The notes under the pieces: model-generated
What the model saw: the letters and a program-made list of their open reading frames with translations, nothing else
Told to the model about the DNA's origin: nothing
Database searches by the model: none
IMG/VR virus record: IMGVR_UViG_3300042090_002301
Location: 1 to 55,005 of that record
Direction: 5' to 3' (one strand)
DNA: 55,005 nucleotides
DNA from: a virus
Program-made: the position numbers and the translations under genes
Shown here: positions 40,801 to 48,815 of the stretch, piece after piece
How the letters are laid out: each line of letters starts with the position of its first letter
How positions within the stretch are numbered: the first letter of the stretch is position 1

Positions 40801-41976
40801 ATTCTTGATGGCCAAACGCTGACCCCTGGCGTTTACAGTGCCGGCGCCCCTCATTTGGCATCTTCCAGCGCTGGGACTTTAACTTTTAACGGCGCTGGAA
40901 CTTACGTCATACAGTGCGGCACTACTCTAACCACCGGTGCTGGGGGCGTACCGACAATGATCTTGACTGGCGGAGCAACTGCTGGCAATATTTTCTGGGT
41001 TGTTGGTTCTTCTGCGACAATTAATTCCGGATTCGCTGGAACTTTTGAAGGTAATATCATTGCCTCTGCCAGTATCACCGATACTCTCGGTGGAACCGTT
41101 AACGGTAGTCTAATCGCACTAAACGGTGCGGTGACCTTGAGTGCAGCAGCTGATGTGAACGCAGTAACTGGTAGCGGTTCATCTTTTGCCATCTCTATTA
41201 CTCAACTTGGCACTGGCGTAGGAAACTATTTCATCCAGGATGGTGAAAATTTAACATTAGCCATCAAAATACTAGATGAATCCTTAGGTGAGATAGAAGC
41301 CGTCCTCGAAGGTCCTAATTATGAAGAAACGGTAACGATCGTTGCTTCTGGAGCTGCACCTCCTGTCACTTTAAATGGACCGATCTCTCCAGGAACAGAT
41401 ATCACGCTTCCCAATAATACTAGAACCGGGAATGTCTTTCAGTATTTTGAGGTAAACTCCGCAAAATTAGAAGTATTTTTGAATGGACAAGAATTGCTCG
41501 TGGGAGAGGATTACACGGAAGTTGGTGTACCAGGAGCGCTTAGTAATCAAATTCAGATCCAGATCGAACTGGTCGTTGGAGATATCCTAGAATTTAGAAT
41601 CAATAGCGGCGGCGGCAGTGGTCTCAGTGGCGTTGAAGGTCCCGCAGGTCCGTCAGGTCCGGCAGGTCCTCCTGGCGCAAACGCTGTTGGCGGTCCAGTC
41701 AATATTTCGACTAAGACATCTAATTACTCCGTACTTCTTACTGATAACGTGCTAAATGCCAACTGCACTAGTGGAGCCATCACATTCTCTTTACCTGCCG
41801 CATCCGCATCGACAGGGAGAGTTTTCTTTTTTAAGAAAATTGATTCCTCATTGAATGCCATGATTATCCAAGCTGCCGGTTTCGATTTAATCGATGGTGC
41901 ATCCAGCGAAACGACCATCATTCAGTATCAGTCTTACATGTTAATCAGCGATGGCTCATCGTGGTGGAATTATTAG
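37819..41976 (+). CDS. Tail fibre with two ice-binding-like domains
   Basis: 1385 residues. N-terminal 290 residues form a probable baseplate-attachment part (VNWISEQMVSVPDLRMIE, LFLRLGTGG). Residues about 310-517 and 914-1120 are two DUF3494 domains, separated by beta modules. A module at about 818-905 (EYFYIYSSASARTYAVWV) also occurs in the giant wedge protein. Residues 1271-1290 form a short collagen-like run (GPAGPSGPAGPPG), which usually makes a trimer stalk. The final 90 residues form a tip domain (TFSLPAASASTG, MIIQAAGFDLIDG, ISDGSSWWNY). Likely receptor-binding or adhesive fibre. Ribosome site AAGGA. Confidence 0.85.
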   Translation: MSVQRRVNWISEQMVSVPDLRMIESAASNDWDQYVQGVLTGTSQGYIVRGFEILMANAIGNSASNLQLQVDPGSLMHILASQSGTVYMIPPGTPPQQLNSATNSNVTGSFSPNSINYISIDYIRFLDPSTDAQVYIWDPTSDTTTTENAPRGLILTYTLNISTVPPTGNLLPIAAVLTDGGNNVLSVSDERWLFLRLGTGGTNPNPFYTYPWPEGRDENPYTSTSNSTDPFSGGDKAFQDLKDWMNAVMSSIGEIKGGTYWYSATSADNLVYLREDAINTVITGAGNISHGILPNSIPVLITTGNIAASGGGTLGVAGGYAILAATSVTNSGSSILTGNLGISPGTSIAGFPPGTYTGTEDIDNAASAAAQAAALSAYNTLHALSSTPISAILDGQTLAPGVYTESSGTFNLAASGNGTLTLNGAGTYVFICSSTLTTGAGGIPTITLENGATAANVYWVVSSSATINSGHAGIFQGSILAQDSITDTIGGTVNGCLLALTGAVTLSAASNVNAVGSSGANQISSLASTIGIAVGQYVFGTGIPIGTTVLSIAGNTVFLSANVTATATGVNFSFFDPSVITQPGQINWDLPIYVDVIGSALSYEILANPSSDYITLANDQVAYITLVRGQTIIPNLIFTNGSAIVTSVGAISWTTSLVPGDFIRLSTDTDSGYYEIETVNSVSQVTLVNSFTEASTGASGAQALYAFGSYSAVATPSTSRNIYIADRADVPITANTFWLFLREDNGGSPKVYIRFLGAELDNGTDVEVGGTTPEQLLQYIGAPNFAATKPQYVDALSPGSVPQITSITVGAASTMASGEYFYIYSSASARTYAVWVNLDGGGVQPNAPDATNYIEWDIATGQTADQTAASLVAALNSTLNGDFAATASGDVVTVTNNSAGISSAAYNFSVGLGSSVLGTAATYAILGASAVTSTGFTILTGNLGLSPGTSITGFPPGVYSGVENIANGPAVLAQSAALSAYNTLEAMTPTPISAILDGQTLTPGVYSAGAPHLASSSAGTLTFNGAGTYVIQCGTTLTTGAGGVPTMILTGGATAGNIFWVVGSSATINSGFAGTFEGNIIASASITDTLGGTVNGSLIALNGAVTLSAAADVNAVTGSGSSFAISITQLGTGVGNYFIQDGENLTLAIKILDESLGEIEAVLEGPNYEETVTIVASGAAPPVTLNGPISPGTDITLPNNTRTGNVFQYFEVNSAKLEVFLNGQELLVGEDYTEVGVPGALSNQIQIQIELVVGDILEFRINSGGGSGLSGVEGPAGPSGPAGPPGANAVGGPVNISTKTSNYSVLLTDNVLNANCTSGAITFSLPAASASTGRVFFFKKIDSSLNAMIIQAAGFDLIDGASSETTIIQYQSYMLISDGSSWWNY
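38746..39370 (+). other. DUF3494 ice-binding-like domain, copy 2
   Basis: Encodes GYAILAATSVTNSGSS, LTGNLGISPG, IAGFPPGTYTG, ISAILDGQTLAPGVY, VYWVVSSSATINSG and ALTGAVTLSAAS. Close in protein sequence to copies 1 and 3, but DNA differs at many third positions, so the duplication is old. Confidence 0.85.
40558..41180 (+). other. DUF3494 ice-binding-like domain, copy 3
   Basis: Encodes TYAILGASAVTSTG, LTGNLGLSPG, ITGFPPGVYSG, ISAILDGQTLTPGVYS, IFWVVGSSATINSG and GSLIALNGAVTLS. It lies just upstream of the collagen-like stalk of the fibre. Confidence 0.85.
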
Positions 41977-41985
41977 GAGTTTATA

Positions 41986-44298
41986 ATGGGATATGATCCA
42001 GTAGCTACATTGTTAACATCGGTGCCCGACGTACTGAATATGGTTCAGACTGCTACCCCGGCCATTCTACCCGCCGTAGGCTATGATTTATTGTATTTCA
42101 AGTCTGATGATATTCTGTACAGGCTTAATCATGCAGGCGTGGAGACTACAATTGGTTCTGGCAGTGTAAGCTCTGTCTCTGTAGAATTCGCCAATGGATT
42201 CGCAGGTACAGTGGCGAATCCAACCACTGCACCTGCGATCACTATCAGTACAACCGTAACCGGCATCTTGTACGGCAATGGAACTTCAGTAGCCGCCGCC
42301 GTTGCTGGTAACTTTCCAACGCTTAATCAAAATACTACCGGCACCGCTAGCAATATAACTGCGACTTCAAATTCAACCCTGACGACTTTGAGTGCCTTAA
42401 GCTTACCTACGTCTCAGCTATTTGGCAGTATTTCTCTAACTTCTCAGGTTTCCGGTATCTTGCCAGTCATCTATGGCGGAACTTCAGTAAGTTCGATAAC
42501 TACTGCGCCTACGGCTACCTCTTGGGCTGGCTGGGATAGTAACAAAAATCTTTCCGCGAATAATTTTCTTGAAGGCTTTACAACTACGGCAACTGCCGCT
42601 GGCACAACTGTACTGAGCGTCAGTTCTACCGAGTTACAATCCTTCACAGGCACTACTACTCAAACGGTCCAATTACCAGTAGTCACAACGCTCGTCAGTG
42701 GTCAATCCTATACGATCATCAATAGTAGCACAGGAATAGTAACTGTAGAAACTTCTGGAAGCAACGTTCTGCAGGCTATGGCCTCTGGAACACAACTGGT
42801 TGCGACTTACATCGGCGGTTCATCGAGCGGAACAGCATCCTGGAGTTGGACATATAATTTTGAGAATCCAGGGGGCGGATTCGCCACCGTCACCCTAAGT
42901 AATTTAACTACTACTGCCATAAACACGAACTTGCTCTTTAGCCCCGACAACACCTATAATATAGGCGCTTCTGGCGCAAGTAGGCCGGCCAATGTTTACG
43001 TTGGTACAAATGTAATTACTCCTGAAGTACAAGGTGGAAGTTCCGCTGGCGGAAATCTCACCCTAAGTTCTACTTCTAATTCTTCCAAAGGTTTTATACA
43101 AATTTTGAATAGGGACGGATTCTTCTTAGATGCAGATCCCACTAACTCATTTGCTTCTGATGTTAGTGCTGACGCCGGATATGGCGTATTCTGCCTAACT
43201 CAAACTTCCAATGCCGGATATTTCTTTCTCGAAGCATCTAATACGACCCCAAACATGGGGATTTTCCACGCAGCAGGAACATTTGCTTCGCCAGCAGTGG
43301 CAGCTGCTTCCACAACGATATTCACTTTTAATGCACATTCTTGGGGTGGAAGCGGCTCTTACACTTCCGATCAGGTCTTATTGGGCCAACTATCCTGGAC
43401 AGTAGTCAACGGAATCTCCACCAACTTTGGAACTAGACTAGATCTGCTTGTAACGCTAAATGCTAACGCAAATTACAACAGTCTTAGGTTAGATAGTCTT
43501 GGTCAAGTAGTCATAAATCCAACTTCTTCGATTTCTACCGGCGCAAATTTAATTTGGGGATTAGATGCTTCGGGAAATATTGGTACGGTAAGTAACAATC
43601 GTCCAGGCTCAATTTATGCTCAAGATTTGATTCAGGTGGGCAATACCGGCGCAGGCGTGATGTTAGGCGGAGGAACCGGCGGTTCCATTGGAACCGTTGA
43701 AAATAATGGAGTCGGATTCAGCTTCGATTCTTCTGGTCAAATTATTACGTCTACCAGAGCTATCAATATGCAGACTTACAATGTGTATTGGACAGATGGT
43801 TTTGGAAACATAGGACGCTCTGGCGGCGGCAGCAATGGTTATGCACGACCTTTTTCTATCGCAGCATACAACTCTTTCCAATTAGCTGGAAATTCTCCGA
43901 ATGCTCCCAATGACTACCAGCCAACTTGGCAAGTCATCGCATTGCAATCGAATGGAGTGCCGCTCACAACGACCAATGCCACAGTCACTACCATTTATAC
44001 TTACGCGATGGGATTTGAAAATAACACCGTTATAGCATTTAAGGCAAAAGTAGTCGCGCGACGAACGGATTCTGCAGACAGGGCCTATTTTGAAACAACG
44101 GCTGTTGCCTATCGAGAAGCTGGTGGAAATTTAGTAATTCAAAGTCAGACCATTGATTACGAGAGTGTTACGGCTACATCGTCAGCTTGGACGGTGAGTT
44201 GGACATCATCTACTACGTATCTAATGCTTCAGGTTACGGGTGCAGCAAGTGAAACGATTGATTGGAATGGAACCCTTGAAGCTTATTTGGTGCAATAA
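41986..44298 (+). CDS. Tail fibre protein
   Basis: 770 residues; a GGAG ribosome site precedes. The N-terminus is short, then the region about 60-165 (NGFAGTVANPTTAPAI, GILYGNGTSVAAAV, TLTTLSALSLPTSQL) is shared almost word for word with the next fibre. Around 200-290 a tip-like domain (TQTVQLPVVTTLVSGQSYTI) precedes a long beta section. NTYNIGASGASRPANVYVG and DLIQVGNTGAG strands recall phage fibre shafts. The C-terminus (TVSWTSSTTYLMLQVTG) is compact and beta-rich. Ends on an ATGA overlap with the next fibre. Confidence 0.8.
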   Translation: MGYDPVATLLTSVPDVLNMVQTATPAILPAVGYDLLYFKSDDILYRLNHAGVETTIGSGSVSSVSVEFANGFAGTVANPTTAPAITISTTVTGILYGNGTSVAAAVAGNFPTLNQNTTGTASNITATSNSTLTTLSALSLPTSQLFGSISLTSQVSGILPVIYGGTSVSSITTAPTATSWAGWDSNKNLSANNFLEGFTTTATAAGTTVLSVSSTELQSFTGTTTQTVQLPVVTTLVSGQSYTIINSSTGIVTVETSGSNVLQAMASGTQLVATYIGGSSSGTASWSWTYNFENPGGGFATVTLSNLTTTAINTNLLFSPDNTYNIGASGASRPANVYVGTNVITPEVQGGSSAGGNLTLSSTSNSSKGFIQILNRDGFFLDADPTNSFASDVSADAGYGVFCLTQTSNAGYFFLEASNTTPNMGIFHAAGTFASPAVAAASTTIFTFNAHSWGGSGSYTSDQVLLGQLSWTVVNGISTNFGTRLDLLVTLNANANYNSLRLDSLGQVVINPTSSISTGANLIWGLDASGNIGTVSNNRPGSIYAQDLIQVGNTGAGVMLGGGTGGSIGTVENNGVGFSFDSSGQIITSTRAINMQTYNVYWTDGFGNIGRSGGGSNGYARPFSIAAYNSFQLAGNSPNAPNDYQPTWQVIALQSNGVPLTTTNATVTTIYTYAMGFENNTVIAFKAKVVARRTDSADRAYFETTAVAYREAGGNLVIQSQTIDYESVTATSSAWTVSWTSSTTYLMLQVTGAASETIDWNGTLEAYLVQ

Positions 44299-47200
44299 TG
44301 ATTGAAGTTATCGGTTCAGATGTATTTTTAAATTTGCCCACAATCACTACGCCGCCGGTTGCCCCCCCAGCAGGATTCCTAGATTTATACTTTAAATCCG
44401 ACGGCAACCTGTACACGTTAAATTCTTCCAGCGTTGAATCTTTATTGGGTTCTAATCTCTATCTACCCTTAACTGGTGGAACTTTAACAGGTGCCTTGAC
44501 AGTACAAGCCCCTATAACCATAGCAACCTCTACGGGTAGGGGTATACAATTGGTGTTTGGAGATGAATCCAATGACCACTTATCTTTATCAAATCCAACT
44601 TCAGGAAGCTTATATCTAGCTATCTTTCCCCCCAGCCTTACCGGCCAGTACAACACTGCTATAGGCTTTGATGCTTTACCCGCCTTAACCAGTGGAGCAT
44701 CTAACACTGCTTTGGGTACTTTTTCTGGGGTAGCCCTCACGACTGGTAACTTCAATACTCTGTTTGGTTATAATAATGGGGTAGCCCTAGTATCTGGTTC
44801 CAATAACATGATAATGGGCAGTAACTCTGGGAATGCTCTAACTTCAGAATCAGATAATATCTTTCTCGGATTTAATGCAGGGTTGTCATCCACAGGGGGA
44901 CAAAACGTTTATATTGGTAGCTTGGCAGGGGCTGTCAATACGTCTGCAGCTAACCCCGGAAATGTTTATATAGGCTATCGTGCTGGGTCTCTCGATTCCA
45001 CCGGGCAGAACAATGTTGGCATAGGGTTTGAATCCCTTAGCCATGCAAATGGCAGTTACAACACGGGTGTGGGTTATCAATCAGGACAAATATGTACTGG
45101 AACTGAAAACACCTTCCTTGGATATAACGCTGGCATGAGTTTGACGGCAGGTAACAACAATATATACCTAGGGTTTGCCGCAGCGTATTCACAAACAGGT
45201 GGTTCCTTCAACATTGGGATTGGCAATATAGCTACCTTTAGCTCCAATTCAGTGTCTAATGAACTACAGATTGGTAGCTCCTTTGGTCCCATACACAACG
45301 CCTTTATCGGTAGCGGTACAACCTCCGCAACCCTAGCGGCCTTGACAATCAATGCTACAGGTGCACAAGGTACCAACACTTCTGCCGCTGCCTCTGTCCT
45401 TAATATTGCCGGGGCTAAGGGGACTGGCACGGGTGCCGGTGGCGCGGTCGCGATTCAAATAGCTCCAGCGGGAACTTCTGGCAGTTCTGCCAATTCATTG
45501 GTCACCGCTTTAACGGTAGATACAAATGGGAATTTATTGCTCGCTCTAGGCTATATCCAATCGCCTACACTGACTACTCCAAGTTCTGCGCCCCCTTCAG
45601 GCTTTTTAGATTTGTACTTTAAGTCCGATGGTAATTTATACTCTTTGAATTCGTCCAGCGTAGAGACCCAACTCACTGGTGCAGGGGGTGGCGGCTCAGT
45701 CACCTCCGTCTCCGTAGTATCAACCAACGGATTCGCGGGAACCGTGGCTACTGCTACGACTACACCGGCCATTACTATTTCGACTACTGTAACTGGCATT
45801 TTATATGGCAATGGGACTTCAGTAGCGGCTGCTATTCCTAGCAACTTTCCAGTACTTAATCAAAATACTACGGGAACTGCTGCCAATATCACAGCGACTT
45901 CCAATTCTACTCTCACCACACTTTCGGCGTTGAGTCTTCCGACGTCTCAATTATCCGGCAGTATCTCATTAACATCTCAAGTTTCGGGCGTTTTGCCAAT
46001 AGCTAACGGCGGCACTGATAACGGGTCTCTCGCTGTAACTGCCGGCGGTGTCATCTATACTGATGGAACTAAGTTCCAAAACACCGGCGCGGGTACGTCT
46101 GGTTATATTTTACAAAGTAATGGTTCCAGCGCCCCCACCTGGATCGCCAATACCCCAACATTTTCTGGTTTAACCCAGTATGGAGCGATCTATGCTAGCA
46201 CCTCTACTACTCTAGCATCCACCGCTGCTGGCACTGCGGGATATCCATTAATCGCTAATTCCAGTGCGGCTCCTACCTTCCAACAATTAAATATTAGTTC
46301 GGCAAGTGCCGCAGTAACCGGCGTACTATCAGTGGCCAATGGAGGCTCTGGTTCATCCAGCTTTACGCTAGGATACGTACTCTTAGGGGATGGAACCAGT
46401 AGTTTCGGGACCGCAAATCCCGGTTCAACCGCTGGATATGTGCTAGCCAGTAACGGTTCTGGTAACCCTTCTTTTCAGGCAGTCAACGTTGCGTTGGCTA
46501 CAGGAACGTTGGCCGTTACAGCGGGTGGAACAGGGAATAGCACCAATCCACAGTTTGAAGTTTTGGTAGGCGCCGGAAATGGCTCTCTGTACTCAGTACC
46601 AACTGGCACTAGTGGCCAAGTGTTGGTGAGTTTGGGTAGTGGAAATAATCCCAGCATGCAGACTATCCCTGGGAATGCCACCGTTCTTAAGACTCCTACG
46701 GTTCAATCCATTAACTGGGTGCCAGTAGCATTTACTGTTACTGCATTAACAGTGCAGACCGTTGTCGGTGCAGTTTACACTAGCGGAGGTTTCACTTATA
46801 CGGTGAATGCCACCGCAAATATTGGTGCCACAACATTATATGCAAACGCAGTAGGAAACGGCAATCCATTGAGCTCTGGAAGTTTAGGAAAGTCTAGCGG
46901 TACAGGACAAACTACAATTGCGTACAGTGCTATCGCTAACGGTGGCGGTAGTCAAACTTACACTACTCCTTCAAGCCCAGCTCCTTTGTACATCAAGGTC
47001 AGAATAGTAGGACCTGGTGGTGGCGGGGGAGGAAGCGGAACATCTGGTGGCGCGGGAGGCGCCGGACTGGGTAGTACAGTATTCGGTGCTTCTGGTGCTT
47101 TCCAGGCAGGACCGGGCGCCGGTGGTGGTGCTGCAAGTCCTAGCACTATAGCAAATGGCGGAGCGGGCGGCGCTGTAACCGTGGGCACATTGACTGGTTC

Positions 47201-47579
47201 TACGAATATCTTTTCTTCTATTGGCTCATACGGTAGTGGGGGAGCAGTTTACGACGTTACCTCTACGAACGGTGGACAAATAGGTGGACTTGGAGGAGCA
47301 GCCCCATTTTTTGCTGGAGCCAATTCTAATGGCGATCCAGTCACTTTTGCCAGCGGCGCCGGTGGATGCGGAGGCCTCGGTGCCAACCTCGGAGCGGCTG
47401 GTTCTGCTGGTGGTGGCGGCGGAAGCGGCGCGTATATAGAATTTTTTATCGCTTCTCCAGCATCTAGTTACAGTTGGGGCACTACATTTGGTGGAAATGG
47501 CGGCACGGCAGGAAGCTCAGGATTCGCGGGCGAACCAGGCGCCATGGGCCAAATCATTGTGGAAGAGTATTATCAATAA
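44298..47579 (+). CDS. Tail fibre with YadA-like head repeats and Gly-rich tip
   Basis: 1093 residues. Residues 10-45 (PPAGFLDLYFKSDGNLYTLN) recur at about 430-460. Residues about 115-335 are short repeats ending in NTALG, NTLFG, NNMIMG, NIFLGFNAG, NVGIG, NTFLGYNAG, a left-handed beta-roll as in YadA-type adhesin heads. Residues 470-590 repeat the block of the previous fibre. A module near 814-870 (VGAVYTSGGFTYTV) is shared with the giant wedge. From about 895 the sequence is a Gly-rich adhesin tip (GPGGGGGGSGTSGGAGGAG) ending IIVEEYYQ, like the end of the next protein. Likely receptor-binding. Confidence 0.82.
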   Translation: MIEVIGSDVFLNLPTITTPPVAPPAGFLDLYFKSDGNLYTLNSSSVESLLGSNLYLPLTGGTLTGALTVQAPITIATSTGRGIQLVFGDESNDHLSLSNPTSGSLYLAIFPPSLTGQYNTAIGFDALPALTSGASNTALGTFSGVALTTGNFNTLFGYNNGVALVSGSNNMIMGSNSGNALTSESDNIFLGFNAGLSSTGGQNVYIGSLAGAVNTSAANPGNVYIGYRAGSLDSTGQNNVGIGFESLSHANGSYNTGVGYQSGQICTGTENTFLGYNAGMSLTAGNNNIYLGFAAAYSQTGGSFNIGIGNIATFSSNSVSNELQIGSSFGPIHNAFIGSGTTSATLAALTINATGAQGTNTSAAASVLNIAGAKGTGTGAGGAVAIQIAPAGTSGSSANSLVTALTVDTNGNLLLALGYIQSPTLTTPSSAPPSGFLDLYFKSDGNLYSLNSSSVETQLTGAGGGGSVTSVSVVSTNGFAGTVATATTTPAITISTTVTGILYGNGTSVAAAIPSNFPVLNQNTTGTAANITATSNSTLTTLSALSLPTSQLSGSISLTSQVSGVLPIANGGTDNGSLAVTAGGVIYTDGTKFQNTGAGTSGYILQSNGSSAPTWIANTPTFSGLTQYGAIYASTSTTLASTAAGTAGYPLIANSSAAPTFQQLNISSASAAVTGVLSVANGGSGSSSFTLGYVLLGDGTSSFGTANPGSTAGYVLASNGSGNPSFQAVNVALATGTLAVTAGGTGNSTNPQFEVLVGAGNGSLYSVPTGTSGQVLVSLGSGNNPSMQTIPGNATVLKTPTVQSINWVPVAFTVTALTVQTVVGAVYTSGGFTYTVNATANIGATTLYANAVGNGNPLSSGSLGKSSGTGQTTIAYSAIANGGGSQTYTTPSSPAPLYIKVRIVGPGGGGGGSGTSGGAGGAGLGSTVFGASGAFQAGPGAGGGAASPSTIANGGAGGAVTVGTLTGSTNIFSSIGSYGSGGAVYDVTSTNGGQIGGLGGAAPFFAGANSNGDPVTFASGAGGCGGLGANLGAAGSAGGGGGSGAYIEFFIASPASSYSWGTTFGGNGGTAGSSGFAGEPGAMGQIIVEEYYQ

Positions 47580-47582
47580 TAA

Positions 47583-47603
47583 TGATATATAAGGTTTAAT
47601 ATG
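47583..47603 (+). promoter_or_regulatory. Putative late signal before adhesin gene
   Basis: TGATATA (47583-47589) and AAGGTTTAATATG (47591-47603) with the ATG of the adhesin at the end. It combines a ribosome-site-like AAGG with TTTAATATG, a shorter version of the AATCTTTAATATATG element. Confidence 0.45.
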
Positions 47604-48815
47604 TCTCAAACGTACATGGATATCAGGCAGTCGGACACTAGAGTTTTACAGGATCAGTTAAATTTAACTCAACCTGTTCCAATGGATTCTACTTTGGCAT
47701 CCATCAACAGTGAACTCACGGCTCCGGGAAGGCTAATCGCCCACAATCTTCCGTCTCTAGTTGTCACGGTAGGTTCTGGAACTGTAGTAAATCCAAACAC
47801 TTCTAAGAATAGAGTTTTGCCTTTCATCGATAATACTCCAGTTAATTTCCCTGGCGGCACTATTACTTTTCCGTCCGCATCCGGCAATATCACGGTTAGC
47901 ACTGCGTCCGGACCTTTTCCGATTACCATTGGTGCTAGTCAGTTTGTAGCCGTATTGGTGCAGCTAGACACTTCTGCTGATTTGCAATTGGCCGTGGGTG
48001 CTGCCGCTTCCAGTCTCGGTGCGGTCGTAGTTCCTACGGGAACAGCGAGTTATCTTTCCTTGGGATACATAATCGTTGAGTCCAATGGTTCAAGCGTCAT
48101 TCAAAATGTAACTGACGCGATGATTTATCAATTTGCCGCAGCATTCGCAGCCAGTTCTTTGACTTTTAGGGCGCCCACTGTTCAAAAATTTCTATCCGGG
48201 TCTGGCACGTACACTCTTCCCAGTCCAACTCCATTGTATCTTAAGGTCACAGCGATTGGTGGCGGGGGCGGAGGTGCCGGTTCAGGCACAAATGGTTCGT
48301 CTCCTGGCGGTGGAACGGCTGGTGGAGATACGACTTTCGGTTCGAGTTTGATTAAAGGTGGCGGAGGAAGTGGTGCTGGTTGGGCTTCTAACAATGGCGG
48401 AGCAGGTGGTACCGGATTTTCCGGAGGATCGATCGAACTCATCGTAGCGCAAGGCGGCGCTGGAACTGCAGGCCAAACCAATGGAACGGGGAACTCCGAA
48501 TTATCTGGCGGAGCCGGCGGAGCCTCGTACGTAGGCGGAAATGGCGGAGGTGGCAGTTTCGCAGCTGCGGGCACAGCTGGAAGCAATTTAACCGGCGGTG
48601 GAGGCGGCGGAGCCGGAATCGGCAGCACAGGGAATTCCACCAGCGGTGGCGGTGGCGGCGGAGGCGGCGTTACGATAGCTATTGTCACATCTCCCCTATC
48701 AACCTACCCCTATGCCGTTGGAGCCGGAGGGCCTGGGGGCACCGCCGGAACTGGCGGCTCAACCGGTGGCAACGGCGGTACCGGTTATTTGGTCATAGAA
48801 GAATACTATCAATAA
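47601..48815 (+). CDS. Receptor-binding adhesin with Gly-rich tip
   Basis: 404 residues. The first 200 form an attachment part with beta strands (NLPSLVVTVGSGTVV, SQFVAVLVQLDTSADL, YLSLGYIIVESNG). From about 210 the chain is extremely Gly-rich (AIGGGGGGAGSGTNG, GGGGGGGGVTIAIV) and ends VIEEYYQ, nearly the same end as the preceding fibre. Such polyglycine sandwiches form the receptor-contacting tip of T-even-type gp38 adhesins, and variation in loops decides host range. Convergent with the aminotransferase gene, overlapping by 7 bases. Confidence 0.82.
   Translation: MSQTYMDIRQSDTRVLQDQLNLTQPVPMDSTLASINSELTAPGRLIAHNLPSLVVTVGSGTVVNPNTSKNRVLPFIDNTPVNFPGGTITFPSASGNITVSTASGPFPITIGASQFVAVLVQLDTSADLQLAVGAAASSLGAVVVPTGTASYLSLGYIIVESNGSSVIQNVTDAMIYQFAAAFAASSLTFRAPTVQKFLSGSGTYTLPSPTPLYLKVTAIGGGGGGAGSGTNGSSPGGGTAGGDTTFGSSLIKGGGGSGAGWASNNGGAGGTGFSGGSIELIVAQGGAGTAGQTNGTGNSELSGGAGGASYVGGNGGGGSFAAAGTAGSNLTGGGGGGAGIGSTGNSTSGGGGGGGGVTIAIVTSPLSTYPYAVGAGGPGGTAGTGGSTGGNGGTGYLVIEEYYQ

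Noticed and set aside
48182-48688. 168-codon minus-strand frame opposite the adhesin tip
   Set aside because: A Pro-rich shadow of the Gly-rich codons on the plus strand, where GGx read backwards gives Pro.
37819-48815. Diversity-generating retroelement targeting the fibre tips
   Set aside because: No reverse transcriptase and no template/variable repeat pair were seen in the window; shared fibre blocks look like ordinary paralogy.
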